DNA of 64,000 bases from Petaurus breviceps papuanus (lineage: Eukaryota > Chordata > Mammalia > Diprotodontia > Petauridae): NCBI GenBank assembly GCA_028583685.1, contig JAMXIF010001253.1:97724795-97788794 (forward strand), read 5' to 3'. How positions within the stretch are numbered: the stretch's first letter is position 1; each line of letters opens with the position of its first letter. Of this stretch, positions 44,645 to 55,303 are shown one piece after another. Below the pieces are notes generated by a model, which searched no databases, was not told where the DNA came from, and saw only the letters and a program-made list of their open reading frames with translations. The translations under genes and the position numbers were made by a program.

Positions 44645-44935
44645 GAGCTCCCCTGCAATAATATGGTGGCGGATCTCCCCACCTCAAATCTTTCCCTGTT
44701 CCTGCCCACATTCCACCTAGCTGTCAAAGCACAGGTCTCACCTCCCTATTCAACAAACTCTGTTGGCTCCCTCTTACTTCCAGGATTAAATATAAAATTC
44801 TCTGTTTGGTGCTCAAACCCCTGCAAAACATGGCTCCTGTCTACCCTTCCAGTCTTTTTACACCTTCTTCCTCTCTATGTATCCGTAATCCAGTGACCTT
44901 GACTGTCCTCCTATCTTCCAAGTCTATGAAATGCA
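44645..44935 (+). repeat. L2-clade LINE fragment, sense
   Basis: 'agctgtcaaagcacaggtct', 'ggctccctcttacttccagg', 'attaaatataaaattctctg' and 'tacccttccagtctttttac' follow the marsupial L2-type order. Confidence 0.75.
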
Positions 44936-45714
44936 AATAGCTACAAAGTTGCTGAATTGGTTTTGTAGATATTTAAAATTCGGGGCAGATTCTTTGAAAA
45001 AAAGGGTTTTTGGCGGAGCCAAGATGGCGGAGTAGAAGCAAGACCTTCCCGCGGCTCCGGCTTCCACCCTCCCCAATCCATGTAAAAAGGGGACTCTAAA
45101 CAAACTTTGGAGCTGCAGAACCCACATAATGACACAGAGCAGCTAACCTCCCGCTGAGGACAGCCCGGCAGGCCGGCAGGAATCGGCCAGCGCAGCGCTC
45201 TGGGAGCCAAGCCCAGCACCATGCCGAGGCTTTAGCCCCAGGGCGGGCCTGACCAGCCTCTGCCAGAGGGACTCCAGATCAGCAGCAGCTGTAGCCGTTT
45301 CCAGATTTATCAATACATAGATGCGAAGGACGAGGTCAGAGGCCAGTGCAATCTGGACTTTGGGACCAGTAAGTGGGAGTGCGTGGCTTTTACCCCCCCG
45401 AGCGAGAAACTGCTGAGACGCCAGCACAGCCTGCCAGCACCACGTGGCGGCTTCAGCTCCTAGCCTGCAGAGTGTAGGGGGACCAAGCACCAGTCTGAGG
45501 GGTAATCGCTCTTGCTTTAACCTGCTTGGATCTGGATTGCAGTCTAGGGTGGAGGTCCTGGGGTGTGTGTCCAGCTTGCCAGAGCATGTGGAGACCTCAG
45601 AGAGGGCACCCATCTAATACCTCCGGCAGCTAAGAAAACCCCAGTGTTTGGGACGAAAACTCCCCTGTCTGGTGGCAGAGTCCTACTGTGGCAAAAAGCC
45701 CAAAAGTCAAATAA

Positions 45715-46785
45715 TTGAGTGGCAAAATGAGCAGGCAGAGGAAACAAAGCAGACAGAAGATTCCAACATTACACTCCTATTTTGGGGATAAGAAGGAGCA
45801 AGGCATGGAACAGGAGGAAAACAGTGAAGTCAGTACTCCTGCACCAAAAGCTTCAAAGGAAAATACAAGCTGGTTACAGGCCATAGAGGACCTTAAGAAG
45901 CAGATAAGAGAAGTGGAGGAAAAATTGGGAAGAGAAATGAGAACAATGCAAGAAAATTATGAAATGAAAGTCAACAGCCTGACTGAAGAAAATAATACCT
46001 TAAAAAACAGACTGACTCAAATGGCAAAGGAGGCTCAAAAAGGCAATGAGGAGAAGAATGCCTTAAAAAGTCAAATTTGCCAGATGGAAAAAGAATCTCA
46101 AAAGCTCACTGAGGAGAATCATTGCTTCAGAATTAGATTAGAGCAAATGGAAGCTAATGACTTTATGATAAATCAAGATGCTGTCAAACAGATCCAAACA
46201 AATGAAAGAATAGAAGGCAATGTGAAATATCTCATGGGAAAAACCACTGACCTGGAAAATAGGTCCAGGAGAGATAATTTAAAAATTATTGGACTACCTG
46301 AAAGCCATGACCAAAGTAAGAACCTAGGAAGCATCCTCCAGGAAGTTCTCAAAGAAAACTGCCCTGATGTTTTAGAACGAGAGGGCAAAATAGAGGTTGA
46401 AAGAATCCACCTCCTGAAAAAGATCCCAAAAAGAAAACTCCTAGGAATATTATAGCCAGGTTCCGGAATTCCCAGATTAAGGAGAGAATATTACAAACAT
46501 CCAGGAAGAAACAATTTGAATATTGTGGAAACACAATCAGGATAACCCAGGATCTGGCAGCTTCTACACTGAGGGATCGAAGGGCCTGGAATGTGATATT
46601 CCGGAGGGCACAGGAGCTTGGATTAAAACCAAGAGTCACCTACCCAGCAAAACTGAGTATCATGTTTCAGGGGAAAATATGGTCATTCAGTGGAATAGGG
46701 GACTTTCAAGCATTCTTGCTGAAAAAACCAGAGTTGAATAGAAAATTTGACATTTAGATACAAGAAGCAAGAGAAGCATGAGAAG
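45715..46785 (+). pseudogene. HAL1 copy 2 ORF1, nearly intact
   Basis: The first 246 codons are open. The likely family start is the second Met (45727, MSRQRKQSRQ). Order: basic N-terminus, coiled coil at about residues 55-150 (LKKQIREVEEKLGREM, NSLTEENNTLKNRL, NALKSQICQMEKESQKL), RRM at about 185-255 (NRSRRDNLKIIGLPESHDQ ... EVERIH). A 7-base deletion relative to copy 1 near 46408-46414 shifts the frame. The C-terminal domain continues in another frame (NAWNVIF-like, LGLKPRVTYPAKLSIMFQGK) to a stop in 'gacatttag' near 46757. It binds RNA as a trimer in relatives (family knowledge). Unlikely to be functional as it stands. Confidence 0.88.
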
Positions 46786-46833
46786 GTAAACAGGGAAGAG
46801 AAATCATAAGGAACCTATCAAAGTTGAACTATT

Positions 46834-46984
46834 TTTTTTTTGAAGCACTCGGGGTTGGGTGACTTGCTCGGGGTTGCATGGCCAGTTGTTGTTTCTGGGT
46901 GTGGTGCTGAGTGTCTGGGCCTGGATTTGATCTGGGTTGTCCCGGCACTGGAGCCGGTGCTCTTGCTCGCTGAGCCACCTGGCC
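46834..46984 (-). mobile_element. tRNA-headed SINE with perfect 14-bp target duplication
   Basis: The minus strand reads 'ggccaggtggctcagcgagc', then 'aagagcaccggctccagtgc', 'ccagacactcagcaccacac', ending in a T-run on the plus strand. 'aaagttgaactatt' at 46820-46833 and 46985-46998 is its target duplication, just after HAL1 ORF1. Its interior ('ccacacccagaaac') defines the subfamily shared with 4495 and 61061. Confidence 0.97.
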
Positions 46985-47072
46985 AAAGTTGAACTATTAA
47001 CATTCCTACATGGAAAAACAATAATTGTAACTTATGAAACTTTTCTCAGTAGTTGAAGGGATTAGAAATATG

Positions 47073-47131
<59 letters not shown>

Positions 47132-47175
47132 ATGTATTTATATATATATATGTATGTGTATGTGTATATATATGT
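47073..47175. repeat. (TA)n(TG)n in HAL1 copy 2 3' UTR
   Basis: A TA run then a TG run, in the same place as the TATG-rich tracts of copies 1 and 3. It produces the YIYIYI frames. Confidence 0.95.
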
Positions 47176-48099
47176 CTTTATATGAGGGTATGCAGGCACA
47201 TGAATACATATGTGAATGTGTGTATATACTTTTACAGATATACATAGATAGAGGGCATGGGACCAATTTAACAGGGAGGGATGATACTTAAAAGGTGAAA
47301 TTAAGAGGTTAGAGGAATATAATGAGAGGAGATGGGGAGAGATAGAGTGGGGCAAACTATCTCATACAGAAGAGGCAAGGGGAAATGGTTACAATGGAGG
47401 GGAAGAATAGGAAGGCAAAAGGGAATAGGTCAACCTTATTCCTATTGAATCTGGCTTGAGGAGAGAGGGAAATACACACTAAATAGGGGATCTCACCCTC
47501 CAGGAGAATAGGGGGGAAGGGGATGTGAGGGAGGATGATGGAAGGGAGGACAGGCTGGGGGGGAGGAAAGTTGGAAGCACCCACTTTTGAAAAGGGACAA
47601 GATCAAAGTAGAGAATAGAACAAGTGGGAGGTGGGATAGGAGGGAGGGAAATATAGTCAGTCTTATACAATACATCTACTACGTTATTGTTCTGCATTAG
47701 CCGCACATGTACAACCTATACTGAACTGCTTGTCTCCCCAGTGGGGGTGGGTGGCAGGGGGGGAAAGGGAATGAATCTGGAATTGGAAAGTTTTAAAATA
47801 AAATATTCAAATATATATATATGTGTGTGTATATAAAAAAAAGATTAAAAAAATCTACAGAAAGAAGTTCAGAAGGATACAATGATTAACAGGACAGTTT
47901 TAAAGGTAACACATAGAACTTAAAAAACAATTGAATGCAAAAATTTGCATTTTTATATATAATCTTTTTGTGTTTTAATTTGAATATGGAAATGTTTTTT
48001 TCTGTTTGTTAAACAGAATAAAAAATACAATTTAATAAAAAATGAAAACTAAAAATAAATAAATTTATTTTAAAAAAATAAAATAAAATTCAGGGCATA

Positions 48100-49480
48100 A
48101 TAATTCATTTTAAAAAGAATATCACTGAGATTTCTATAGATCCTGGGGTAGAAAGTAGAATGGAGGGAGTAAGCATGAAAGAGAATGCTGGAAAATCCAA
48201 CAGCAGTCCCCCAAAAAGTCTGAGCATCATTGGGTTAAACACAGAAACTATATACCAACAGGTAACAATTACATCCATTTTGGACAGATTACTGACATTA
48301 GTTGTCTAAACTAGTTTCCAGTTAGGTTGAACATAATGGAAGGATGAATTTGAGGAGGTAACTGTATGAGTAATTGGTGAGACTTATTTGAGCAGCCTAG
48401 CTTTGGGGTGACAGATATAAGCCTTGAAATCCTAATCTGGAATTTTGGAAACATGCAACATTTGCGCAGCTCAGAGATAGATAAATAGATTCAAATGATA
48501 TTAATTTAATAGAACAATTTAATTCCATTAGGAAATAGCTGGCTCAGTCTAATTCATTTAGGGGAGAATCTGCAGCTTATTTGGAACCATATCTAGAACC
48601 CCCACCATAAGTTTTCTTGCCATGCTGTTCTTGCAATTGTGTTCTTAAGGAGATTTATTCCAGGTCTTATAAAATAAACAAAAGTTAGATGTATGCTTGA
48701 GGTTGATGAGTGTTTGGACATGGGGTTGGGAGGAAACAAAGAGGCAGGGACAGATCAAAGACTTGCAGACCACTAGAGGTGAGTCCTTTCATACATATCT
48801 GCTTTCCATTTCTTCTAATCTGGATTGGCAGGTCTGGCCAAATTCTTGCCTTTTGGTGCTGCTTCCTTTTTTGAAATCCTAAGAGATAAGAACCTCAGGA
48901 CATTTGTTGCTATCATTTTTTTTAAAAATACACTGAATCTTAAAGGCACTTCAGCCCCCACAAGGAAAGCTATGTTTCAGATCCAATTAATCACCTAGAT
49001 GTGACTTGCAAAGGGGGATCTGAAAAATCAATCAGCATAAATAATTAGGGCATTATTCAGAAAGGAAATCGAACTAGTCATCTCTGACAAAGATTGCAGC
49101 TTAGCAGAAGAAGGTTAATAAATAAAGTCCAAATGATACTCAACTTTTTTTTAACTAAATAAAGCCTCGCTCCATGGGCTCCATATTCATTTTTCTCCTT
49201 GCACTTTCCGAAGGGAAGATGAAGTTCTGCAGTGGTGAGAGAGTAATCACAGAGACTTCAAAGAAGAAGATGTGTCATTATGTTGATTATTAAATGAGAT
49301 TGCTCCCCAAACTCTCTGCAGAGATAATTATCGAGAAGCTAAGTCACTGCTTTTGTTTTCTAAAATTGTCTATGTTCGCTAATTTTAAACGTGGGTCAAG
49401 ATTGACACCCAGTGGCCAAATATATTCTACCAAGTTTCCTTTCTCAGTGTGACTAGCCATTTTCTGATCCTTTCCTTATC
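48100..49480. other. Longest clean repeat-free block; conserved non-coding candidate
   Basis: No repeat identified over about 1.4 kb. 48930-49400 has balanced composition and several TAAT-core sites: 'ccaattaatcacc', 'ataaataattagggcattat', 'gataattatcgag', plus 'ctaattttaaacg'. The 61-codon frame at 48697-48882 shows no domain. Candidate enhancer or ultraconserved-type element only by texture. Confidence 0.45.
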
Positions 49481-49489
49481 TTCAATTCA

Positions 49490-49960
49490 ATTCTACAAAC
49501 AATTATTAATTGCCAACTATATGCAAGACATTAAATATTCTAAATATTAAGCATACAAAGAGGGAAAATGACAGGTCCTGATCTCAAGAAACTTCTATTC
49601 TCCTAGGGTAGAAGGGGAGATGGTAGGGATCAAGAAAAAGAATACAGATAAGTATAATGCAAGTTAAATAATGATAAGGACAACGAAGATATCCAAAGTA
49701 TTTAGGAATATTTGAGGAGGAAAGAGAAAATTTTCATCTGGGTTGGATTAGGGAATCCAGAGAGACTGCAGGGATGAGGTGCTGTCTGAGATAAACCTCA
49801 AAAATATGTTCCGGGCTTAGTCTGTGAAAATTCATGGAGATTTAATAATGAATATGGGGAACAGCCAGTGGTCCTATTTGGTCATAATGTAGTCTGTGGA
49901 GGAGAGTAATATGAAATAAGGCTGAAAAAAGTAGATTAAAAATATCCTTATGTAAATATA
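49490..49960 (-). repeat. L2-clade LINE 3' region, antisense
   Basis: 'caattattaattgccaacta', 'gcatacaaagagggaaaatg', 'ggtcctgatctcaagaaact', 'gagatggtagggatcaagaa', 'gatgaggtgctgtctgagat' follow the antisense L2 order, diverged. Confidence 0.65.
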
Positions 49961-50009
49961 CATAGGAGTTCTTCTTTGAATCTATATTTTTTTTTAAAAA
50001 AGGCTAAAT

Positions 50010-50245
50010 AAACAGAGGTGCCACAGTGAATAGAACACCAGGTCTGAAGGCAGGAAGACCTGAGTTCAAATATGACCTCAGACACTTATTAACCATGTGA
50101 CTCTTAACCTTGTTTGCCACAGTTTCCTCATCTGTAAAATGAGCTGGAAGAGGAAATGGCAAATCACTCCAGTGTCTTGCCAAGAAAAGCACAAAAAAGG
50201 GTCATGAAGAGTCAGATGTGACTGAAATGACTGAACAACAATAAC
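50010..50245 (+). mobile_element. MAR1-type CORE-SINE
   Basis: 'agaacaccaggtctgaaggc', 'cctgagttcaaatatgacct', 'agtttcctcatctgtaaaat', 'gaggaaatggcaaatcactc' and 'gagtcagatgtgactgaaat'. Confidence 0.93.
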
Positions 50246-50324
50246 AAAACAAAGAGAGTGTTCCACAGACTTTAATAGGTATTTACCTATCTTTCTAAGG
50301 TATTTATCGAACCTTAGAATGCAA

Positions 50325-50538
50325 CTAGGCTCATAATATCATAGATTTAAAGTTGGAAGAAACCCAAGGGGTCACCAAGTCTCACCCCCTCATTTTAGGA
50401 TGAGACAACTAAAAACAAAAGAAATTAACTGATTTGCCCAAGATTACCCAGAAGAAGTCACAGAGACTGGATCTGAACCCAGCACCTCTTGGTTCCAAAT
50501 TCAGTGTTCTTTTCAACTACACAAAGCTGTTTAAATTA
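50325..50538 (-). repeat. MIR/THER-type CORE-SINE, nearly complete
   Basis: 'atcatagatttaaagttgga', 'caagtctcaccccctcattt', 'tttgcccaagattacccaga', 'ctggatctgaacccagcacc' and 'gtgttcttttcaactacaca' lie in the reverse order of head and core. Confidence 0.8.
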
Positions 50539-50674
50539 TGATAGAATTTATCTATTAGTAGCAAACTTTGAATAAAATTGCAGTAAGATTTTAAATCCAA
50601 TTAGATGTGACAGGGGGACCAGCCAATGAGGCCCAGTCCCTGAAGCATATGCAATGTTCTCTGCCTGATATATA

Positions 50675-50740
50675 GAGAAAGAGAGATAAAGATAGATGTG
50701 TGTATGTATGTTTGTATATATGTATGTATATCCACCTGAA
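50675..50740. repeat. GA/TATG-rich microsatellite
   Basis: Imperfect GAGA followed by TGTATG/TATA units. Confidence 0.75.
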
Positions 50741-50751
50741 AACTTAGAGAG

Positions 50752-50902
50752 CCGGGGAGACTAGGTGGCATAGTGAATAGAGCACTGGCCCTGGAGTCAG
50801 GAGGACCTAATTTCAAATATAGCCTCAGACACTTGACACATTTACTAGCCATGTGACTTTGGGCAAGTCACTTAACCCCAATTGCCCTCCAAAAAGAAGA
50901 AA
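50752..50902 (+). mobile_element. tRNA-headed SINE
   Basis: 'gactaggtggcatagtgaat', 'gagtcaggaggacctaattt', 'gggcaagtcacttaacccca', A-rich tail. 'agagag' with neighbouring bases on both sides is a weak target duplication. Confidence 0.9.
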
Positions 50903-51094
50903 AAAGAAAAGAAAATGTAGAGAGACTGCTTCCATAAATATGTGACGATGTGTAATAGAAGGGTCTTACTCCCAATTAAGAGCATGTTCAGTCATTCTAT
51001 GATTTTCCAGTTGGTTTACAGGGTGATAATGAAAAGTCTTCTAACTGGATGCTGAGGCAGGACTGTGTGGTTTTCTTTTTCCCTTTTTTTCCTT

Positions 51095-51378
51095 TTTTTT
51101 CTGAAAAACTGATTCTCCCTATCTCAGTCAGACTAGAAGTACTCCATCCCACTACAGACGGACATAGAAGCTTTGACCTGCTCCATTTCCAACAAGGATC
51201 AGTTCTCCCCTCCTTAGTCAACCTAGCAGCTCCCTGATACTGGGAGTTCCCCGTGTGGGAAGCAGACTTAGAGTAAACACGGCAATCATTTTAGCCCTAC
51301 TACACTTAAGAACTCCTGAACTCAAGTGATTCACCAGCCTCGTAGCTGGGATTAGAGCCATGAGCCACCATGCCTGGC
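51095..51378 (-). pseudogene. 7SL (SRP) RNA retropseudogene, near full length
   Basis: The minus strand starts 'gccaggcatggtggctcatg', then 'taatcccagctacgaggctg', 'cttgagttcaggagttctta' (5' Alu-domain part) and runs on through the S domain: 'gtagtagggctaaaatgatt', 'gtgtttactctaagtctgct', 'gggagctgctaggttgacta', 'aggaggggagaactgatcct', 'ggaaatggagcaggtcaaag', 'gtagtgggatg', ending in an A-rich tail (plus-strand T-run at 51068-51100). Each block has its counterpart in 7SL RNA in the same order. The presence of the S domain rules out Alu. Divergence and a short deletion after 'gctacgaggctg' show it is a dead retrocopy. Confidence 0.93.
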
Positions 51379-51548
51379 TTCTCTCTGGCTTTCAAGAGAG
51401 GAGGAAGAACTGCTGGGGTCTTCCGGTCAGAAAGGGGCCTCAGACACTCTCTCTCTCTCTCTGAATTTAGAGGCTCTTTACTTGGGAACATACTGCTCCA
51501 CTCTGTCTTTTCCTGTTTGTGTTTATTCTTTCCTAATCTTAGATGAAT

Positions 51549-52064
51549 GTGGTAGTTGTTGTTTGTCTTTCATTCTTGAAGAGGACATGACATCAGGAAG
51601 GAGATATTCACTTTCAAGTGAATTGGATTTAGGCAAGGCTGGGCTTTGCAAAGTCACTCTCCTCACTCTCTCCTCTGGAGCCATCAGGGTCCAGTGGAAA
51701 AACAAAAATCAGGATGACTAGAGATGGCCCCAGATGTAGTGGGAGGCTGTGACCTTTGTGAGCTAAAGTCCTTCCCAAATTTCAGTTTGTCTGAGGCAAG
51801 GCCCTTTCTGTGATTAAGGCTAGGTAAAAATGAGGCAAAGAATGGCCTCTTTTACCTAGTCAAAAATAAAATAAAGTAAAATCAGCCTGGGAGAGAAAGA
51901 CTCAGGGTTTCTGGCCAAAACAGAAACAATTGCTAGTTACACTTACTCTGAGCCATCAGAATCCAAACAATAACTAAATGAGGCTTGGTCTGGGATCCAT
52001 TGTTGGCCAATCAATGAGAGCCAGAGTGATTAGGGTTTTAAGCATGGTCTTAAAGAAATCTAGT
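51549..52064 (+). repeat. Single arm of the inverted-repeat family, long copy
   Basis: 'gtagttgttgtttgtctttc', 'cattcttgaagaggacatga', 'gccatcagggtccagtggaa', 'gggaggctgtgacctttgtg', 'gaggcaaagaatggcctctt', 'gagaaagactcagggtttct', 'ggatccattgttggccaatc', 'agggttttaagcatggtctt' follow one complete arm of 16.62-17.08 kb. HAL1 copy 3 starts at its inner end, so the second arm, if it ever existed here, is gone. Confidence 0.85.
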
Positions 52065-52790
52065 GGGGCAGAGCCAAGATGGCAGAGTAAAAGCAAGAAC
52101 TTGTCAGAGCCCCTACTCCAACAACCTCCAATACCTGTAAAAAAAAACAAATTACTCTAAACAAATTTTAGAGCTACAGAACCCACAAAGTGACAGAAAG
52201 AAACAAATCTCCCACTGAAGGCAGCCTGGAAGGCCAACTGGAATGGCCTATCACACTGGGCTGGAGGCAGAGCACAATCCCACATGAGCCACGCAGGCCC
52301 AGACTCGTGGCCCAGAACAGCCAGAGCAGACTTCAGGAGAGTGAATCATTGGCAACTGTGGAGGTTTCCAGACTTCTCAACCCATAAAAGCCAAAGAGAA
52401 AGTGAAAGGTCAGTGGAGATCTCTGTTGGAACTGGGTGATGGAAGAGCGTGATTCAGCCCCTGTCCCCAGGACAAGAGATGGTGGAGGTGCAGCGGCTGC
52501 AGCTGCTACCTCATGGCTGCATCTGGAGCTCCTGGCCTGTAGAGCGTAGGGGGACCAAGTGACCATTCAGAGAGTAATCACTCTTGTTTTGACCTGCTTT
52601 GATCTGGGTCACCGTCTGTAAGGGGGTGGTCCTGGGGTGAGAAACGCCAGTGTGCTAGAGCTTGTGGTAGCTGTAGAGAAGGCACCCTCCTCAGACCTCT
52701 GACAACATTTGCGAAAACTCCAGCAATTTGGGACAAAGCTCTCTCCATTCTGTGGCAAAGAGCTCAAAAGCCAAGTAATTGGCTGGCAAG

Positions 52791-53874
52791 ATGACCAAGC
52801 AGAGGAAGCATAATCAGACCATAGAATCCTTTTCTGGGGACAAAAAGTATCAAAACATGGAACCAGAAGAAGTCAATGAAGTCAAAACTCCCGCATCAAA
52901 AGCTTCCAAGAAAAATATGAATTGGTTACAGGTCATGGAGGAGCTCAAGAAGGATTTTTAAAATTAAGTAAGAGAAGTAGAGGAAAAATTGGGAAGAGAA
53001 ATGAGAATGATACAAGAAAATCATGAAAAGTAAGTCAACAGCCTGCTAAAGGAGACCCCCAAAAAAAATACTGAAGAAAATAACAGCTTAAAAAGAGACT
53101 AAATCAAATGGCAAAAGAGACCCAAAAAGCCAATGAGGAGAAGAATGCCTTAAAAAGCCAATTTGCCTAGATGGAAAAGGAATTTCAAAACTCACTGCAG
53201 AGAATAATTCCTTCAAAATTAGATTGGAGCAAATGGAAGCTAATGACTTTATGAGAAATCAAGATACCATAAAACAGATCCAAACAAATGAAAAATAGAA
53301 GGCAATGTGAAAATATCTCATTGGAAAAACCACTGACCTGGAAAATAGATCCAGGAGAAAAAATTTAAAAATTATTGGACTGCCTGAAAACCATATTGAC
53401 AAAAAGAACCTAGAAATCATCCTTCAAGAAATTCTTAAGGAAAATTGTCCTGATATTCTAGAATCAGAAGGAAAGATAGAAATTGAAAGAATTCACTGAT
53501 CGCCCCTTGAAAAAGGTCCCAAAAAGAAAACTCCCAGGAATATCATAGCCAAATTCCAGAGTTCCCAGGTCAAAGAGAAAATATTACAAGCAGCCAGGAA
53601 GAAACAATTTGAATACTGTGGAAAAACAATCAGGATAACACAGGATCTGGCACCTTCTACACTGAGGGATCAAAGGGTTTGGAATATGATATTCTGGAGA
53701 TTAAAGGAGCTGGGATTAAAACCAAGAATCACCTACCCAGCAAAACTGAGTATCATGTTTCAGGGGAAAATATGGTCATTCAATGGAATAGAGAACTTTC
53801 AAGCATTCTTGAAAAAAAAAACAGAGTTGAATAGAAAATTTGACATTCAGATACAAGAAGCAAGAGAAGCATGA
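52791..53874 (+). pseudogene. HAL1 copy 3 ORF1 (broken)
   Basis: Same protein as copies 1 and 2. It opens MTKQRKHNQTIESFSGDKKY and reads KNMNWLQVMEELKKDF before a stop at 52961. Coiled-coil, RRM ('aaattattggactgcctgaa') and C-terminal segments (LGLKPRITYPAKLSIMFQGK, 53686-53874) are recognisable in different frames. A tandem 'gaagaaaataac' region near 53040-53090 carries an extra insertion. Several frameshifts; dead. Confidence 0.87.
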
Positions 53875-54384
53875 GAAGGTAAACAGGGAAAAGAAATCAT
53901 AAGGGACTTATCAAAGTTGAACTATTTACATTCCTACATGGAAAAACAATAATTGTAACTGATGAAACTTTTCTCATTATGAGAATAGTTGAAGGGAATA
54001 GAAATGTGTATGTATGTATGTATGTATGTATGTATATATACACACATAATTTTGTATACATACATATGTCTATATAGGAGGGTATATGGGCATATAAATA
54101 CATATATGAGTATGTGTATATGTGTACAGGTATACACAGGGACAGGACCAATTTAATAGCAAAGGATGATACTTAAAAGGTGAAATTAAGAGTTGAGAGA
54201 GGAATATAATGAGAGGAAATGGGGAGAGACAGAATGGGGTAAACTATCTCACATAGAAGAGGAAAGGGAAAATGGTTACAATGGAGGGGAAGAACAGGAA
54301 GGCAAAAGGGAATGAGTCAACCTTATTCTCATTGAATTTGGCTTAGGGAGGGAATAACATACATACTAAATAGGGCATCTCACC

Positions 54385-54923
54385 TGTAATGGGAATGTAA
54401 ATTTTAAAGATATTCCCTGCCCCTAGGCTAAAGTGCACCTGGAGCCTGGGGTGGGAGGCTTGTTTTTCAGTAGATACTTCTTGATTGGCCAGTGGGTCCA
54501 GAAGGTTGTTACATTCTCTGAGCCAGGAGAAGGCTATATAAGCCCTGATGTGTAGCTTTGTTTTGGGGGCTCACTTTGAGAATTGTTCTGTGATTTGATC
54601 TGGATTCTGGGAAGCCGTTGTCCGGAGCCCCCCCAGCTTTGAAAAAACCCAGATGTTGAAACCCAGATGTTGACTGGGTATGGATGTAATGGTTGGACAG
54701 TTTGAAATCTGTCTACTAGATCTGTTTCTGTCTTGATAATTCTGTCTGTGTACTTTGAAGTTCAGGCTGCTGACCTTTTCCCCTGAACAAGGTAAACGAT
54801 ATATGTCTGACTGATTAAAGTAAGCTTGTTAACCCATTTTGAGTTGCTTTCCTTTATCAAAGCAGATCCAAGAACCTGTATTGGCAGCAAACCCTGAGGA
54901 AGCTTGGGGTGCTTGCTGCTACA
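54385..54923 (+). mobile_element. Solo LTR of an endogenous retrovirus, 539 bp
   Basis: It starts TGTAATGGG and ends GCTGCTACA (TG...CA termini) and is flanked by the identical 5-bp duplication 'tcacc' (54380-54384 and 54924-54928). Excising it restores the HAL1 3' UTR phrase seen in copies 1 and 2. A TATA-like 'ctatataagccc' lies at about 54533 and an 'attaaag' poly(A)-signal-like site at about 54817, giving a plausible U3-R-U5 order. No internal viral region remains, so it is a recombination relic. Family unnamed. It is younger than HAL1 copy 3. Confidence 0.93.
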
Positions 54924-55237
54924 TCACCCTACAGGAGAGTAAGGGGGGAAGGAGATGTTAGGGGGGATAATGCAAGGGAAGGCAAGCTTGGGGGAAGGGA
55001 AGTTGGAAGCACCCACTTTTGAAAAGGGATAGGATCAAAGTAGAGAATAGAACAAGTAGGGGGGTGGGATAGGATGGAGGGAAATATAGTCAGTCTTTCA
55101 CAATATATCCACTATGGAAATGTTTTTCATAGCTACACATGTACAACATATATTGAATTGCTTATCTTCCCAGTAAGGTTGGGTGATGAGGTAGGAAGGG
55201 AAAGAATCTGGAATTCAAAGTTTTAAAATCAAATGTT

Positions 55238-55239
<2 letters not shown>

Positions 55240-55298
<59 letters not shown>
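55240..55298. repeat. (TA)n in HAL1 copy 3 3' end
   Basis: About 28 perfect TA units, in the same place as (ATT)n of copy 1 and the short TA run of copy 2. Confidence 0.96.

Positions 55299-55303
<5 letters not shown>

Larger units (their letters stand above)
45012..48084 (+). mobile_element. HAL1 retrotransposon, copy 2, with atypical 3' end
   Basis: The L1-type start 'ggcggagccaagatggcgga' opens a 5' UTR of about 0.7 kb. ORF1 and a 3' UTR parallel to copy 1 follow up to the second microsatellite at about 47808-47835. The last block of the family (about 240 bp ending 'atgatgtaaactaaa' in copies 1 and 3) is missing. Instead about 240 bp of unrelated AT-rich sequence follows (47846-48084) with an A-rich end. 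'aaaattcggggca' (44976) and 'aaaattcagggca' (48085) could be its target duplication. No ORF2. The best preserved of the three. Confidence 0.88.

Noticed and set aside
51306-51378. Alu element or human contamination
   Set aside because: The similarity continues through the whole 7SL S domain, which Alu lacks, and the flanks are marsupial-type repeats.
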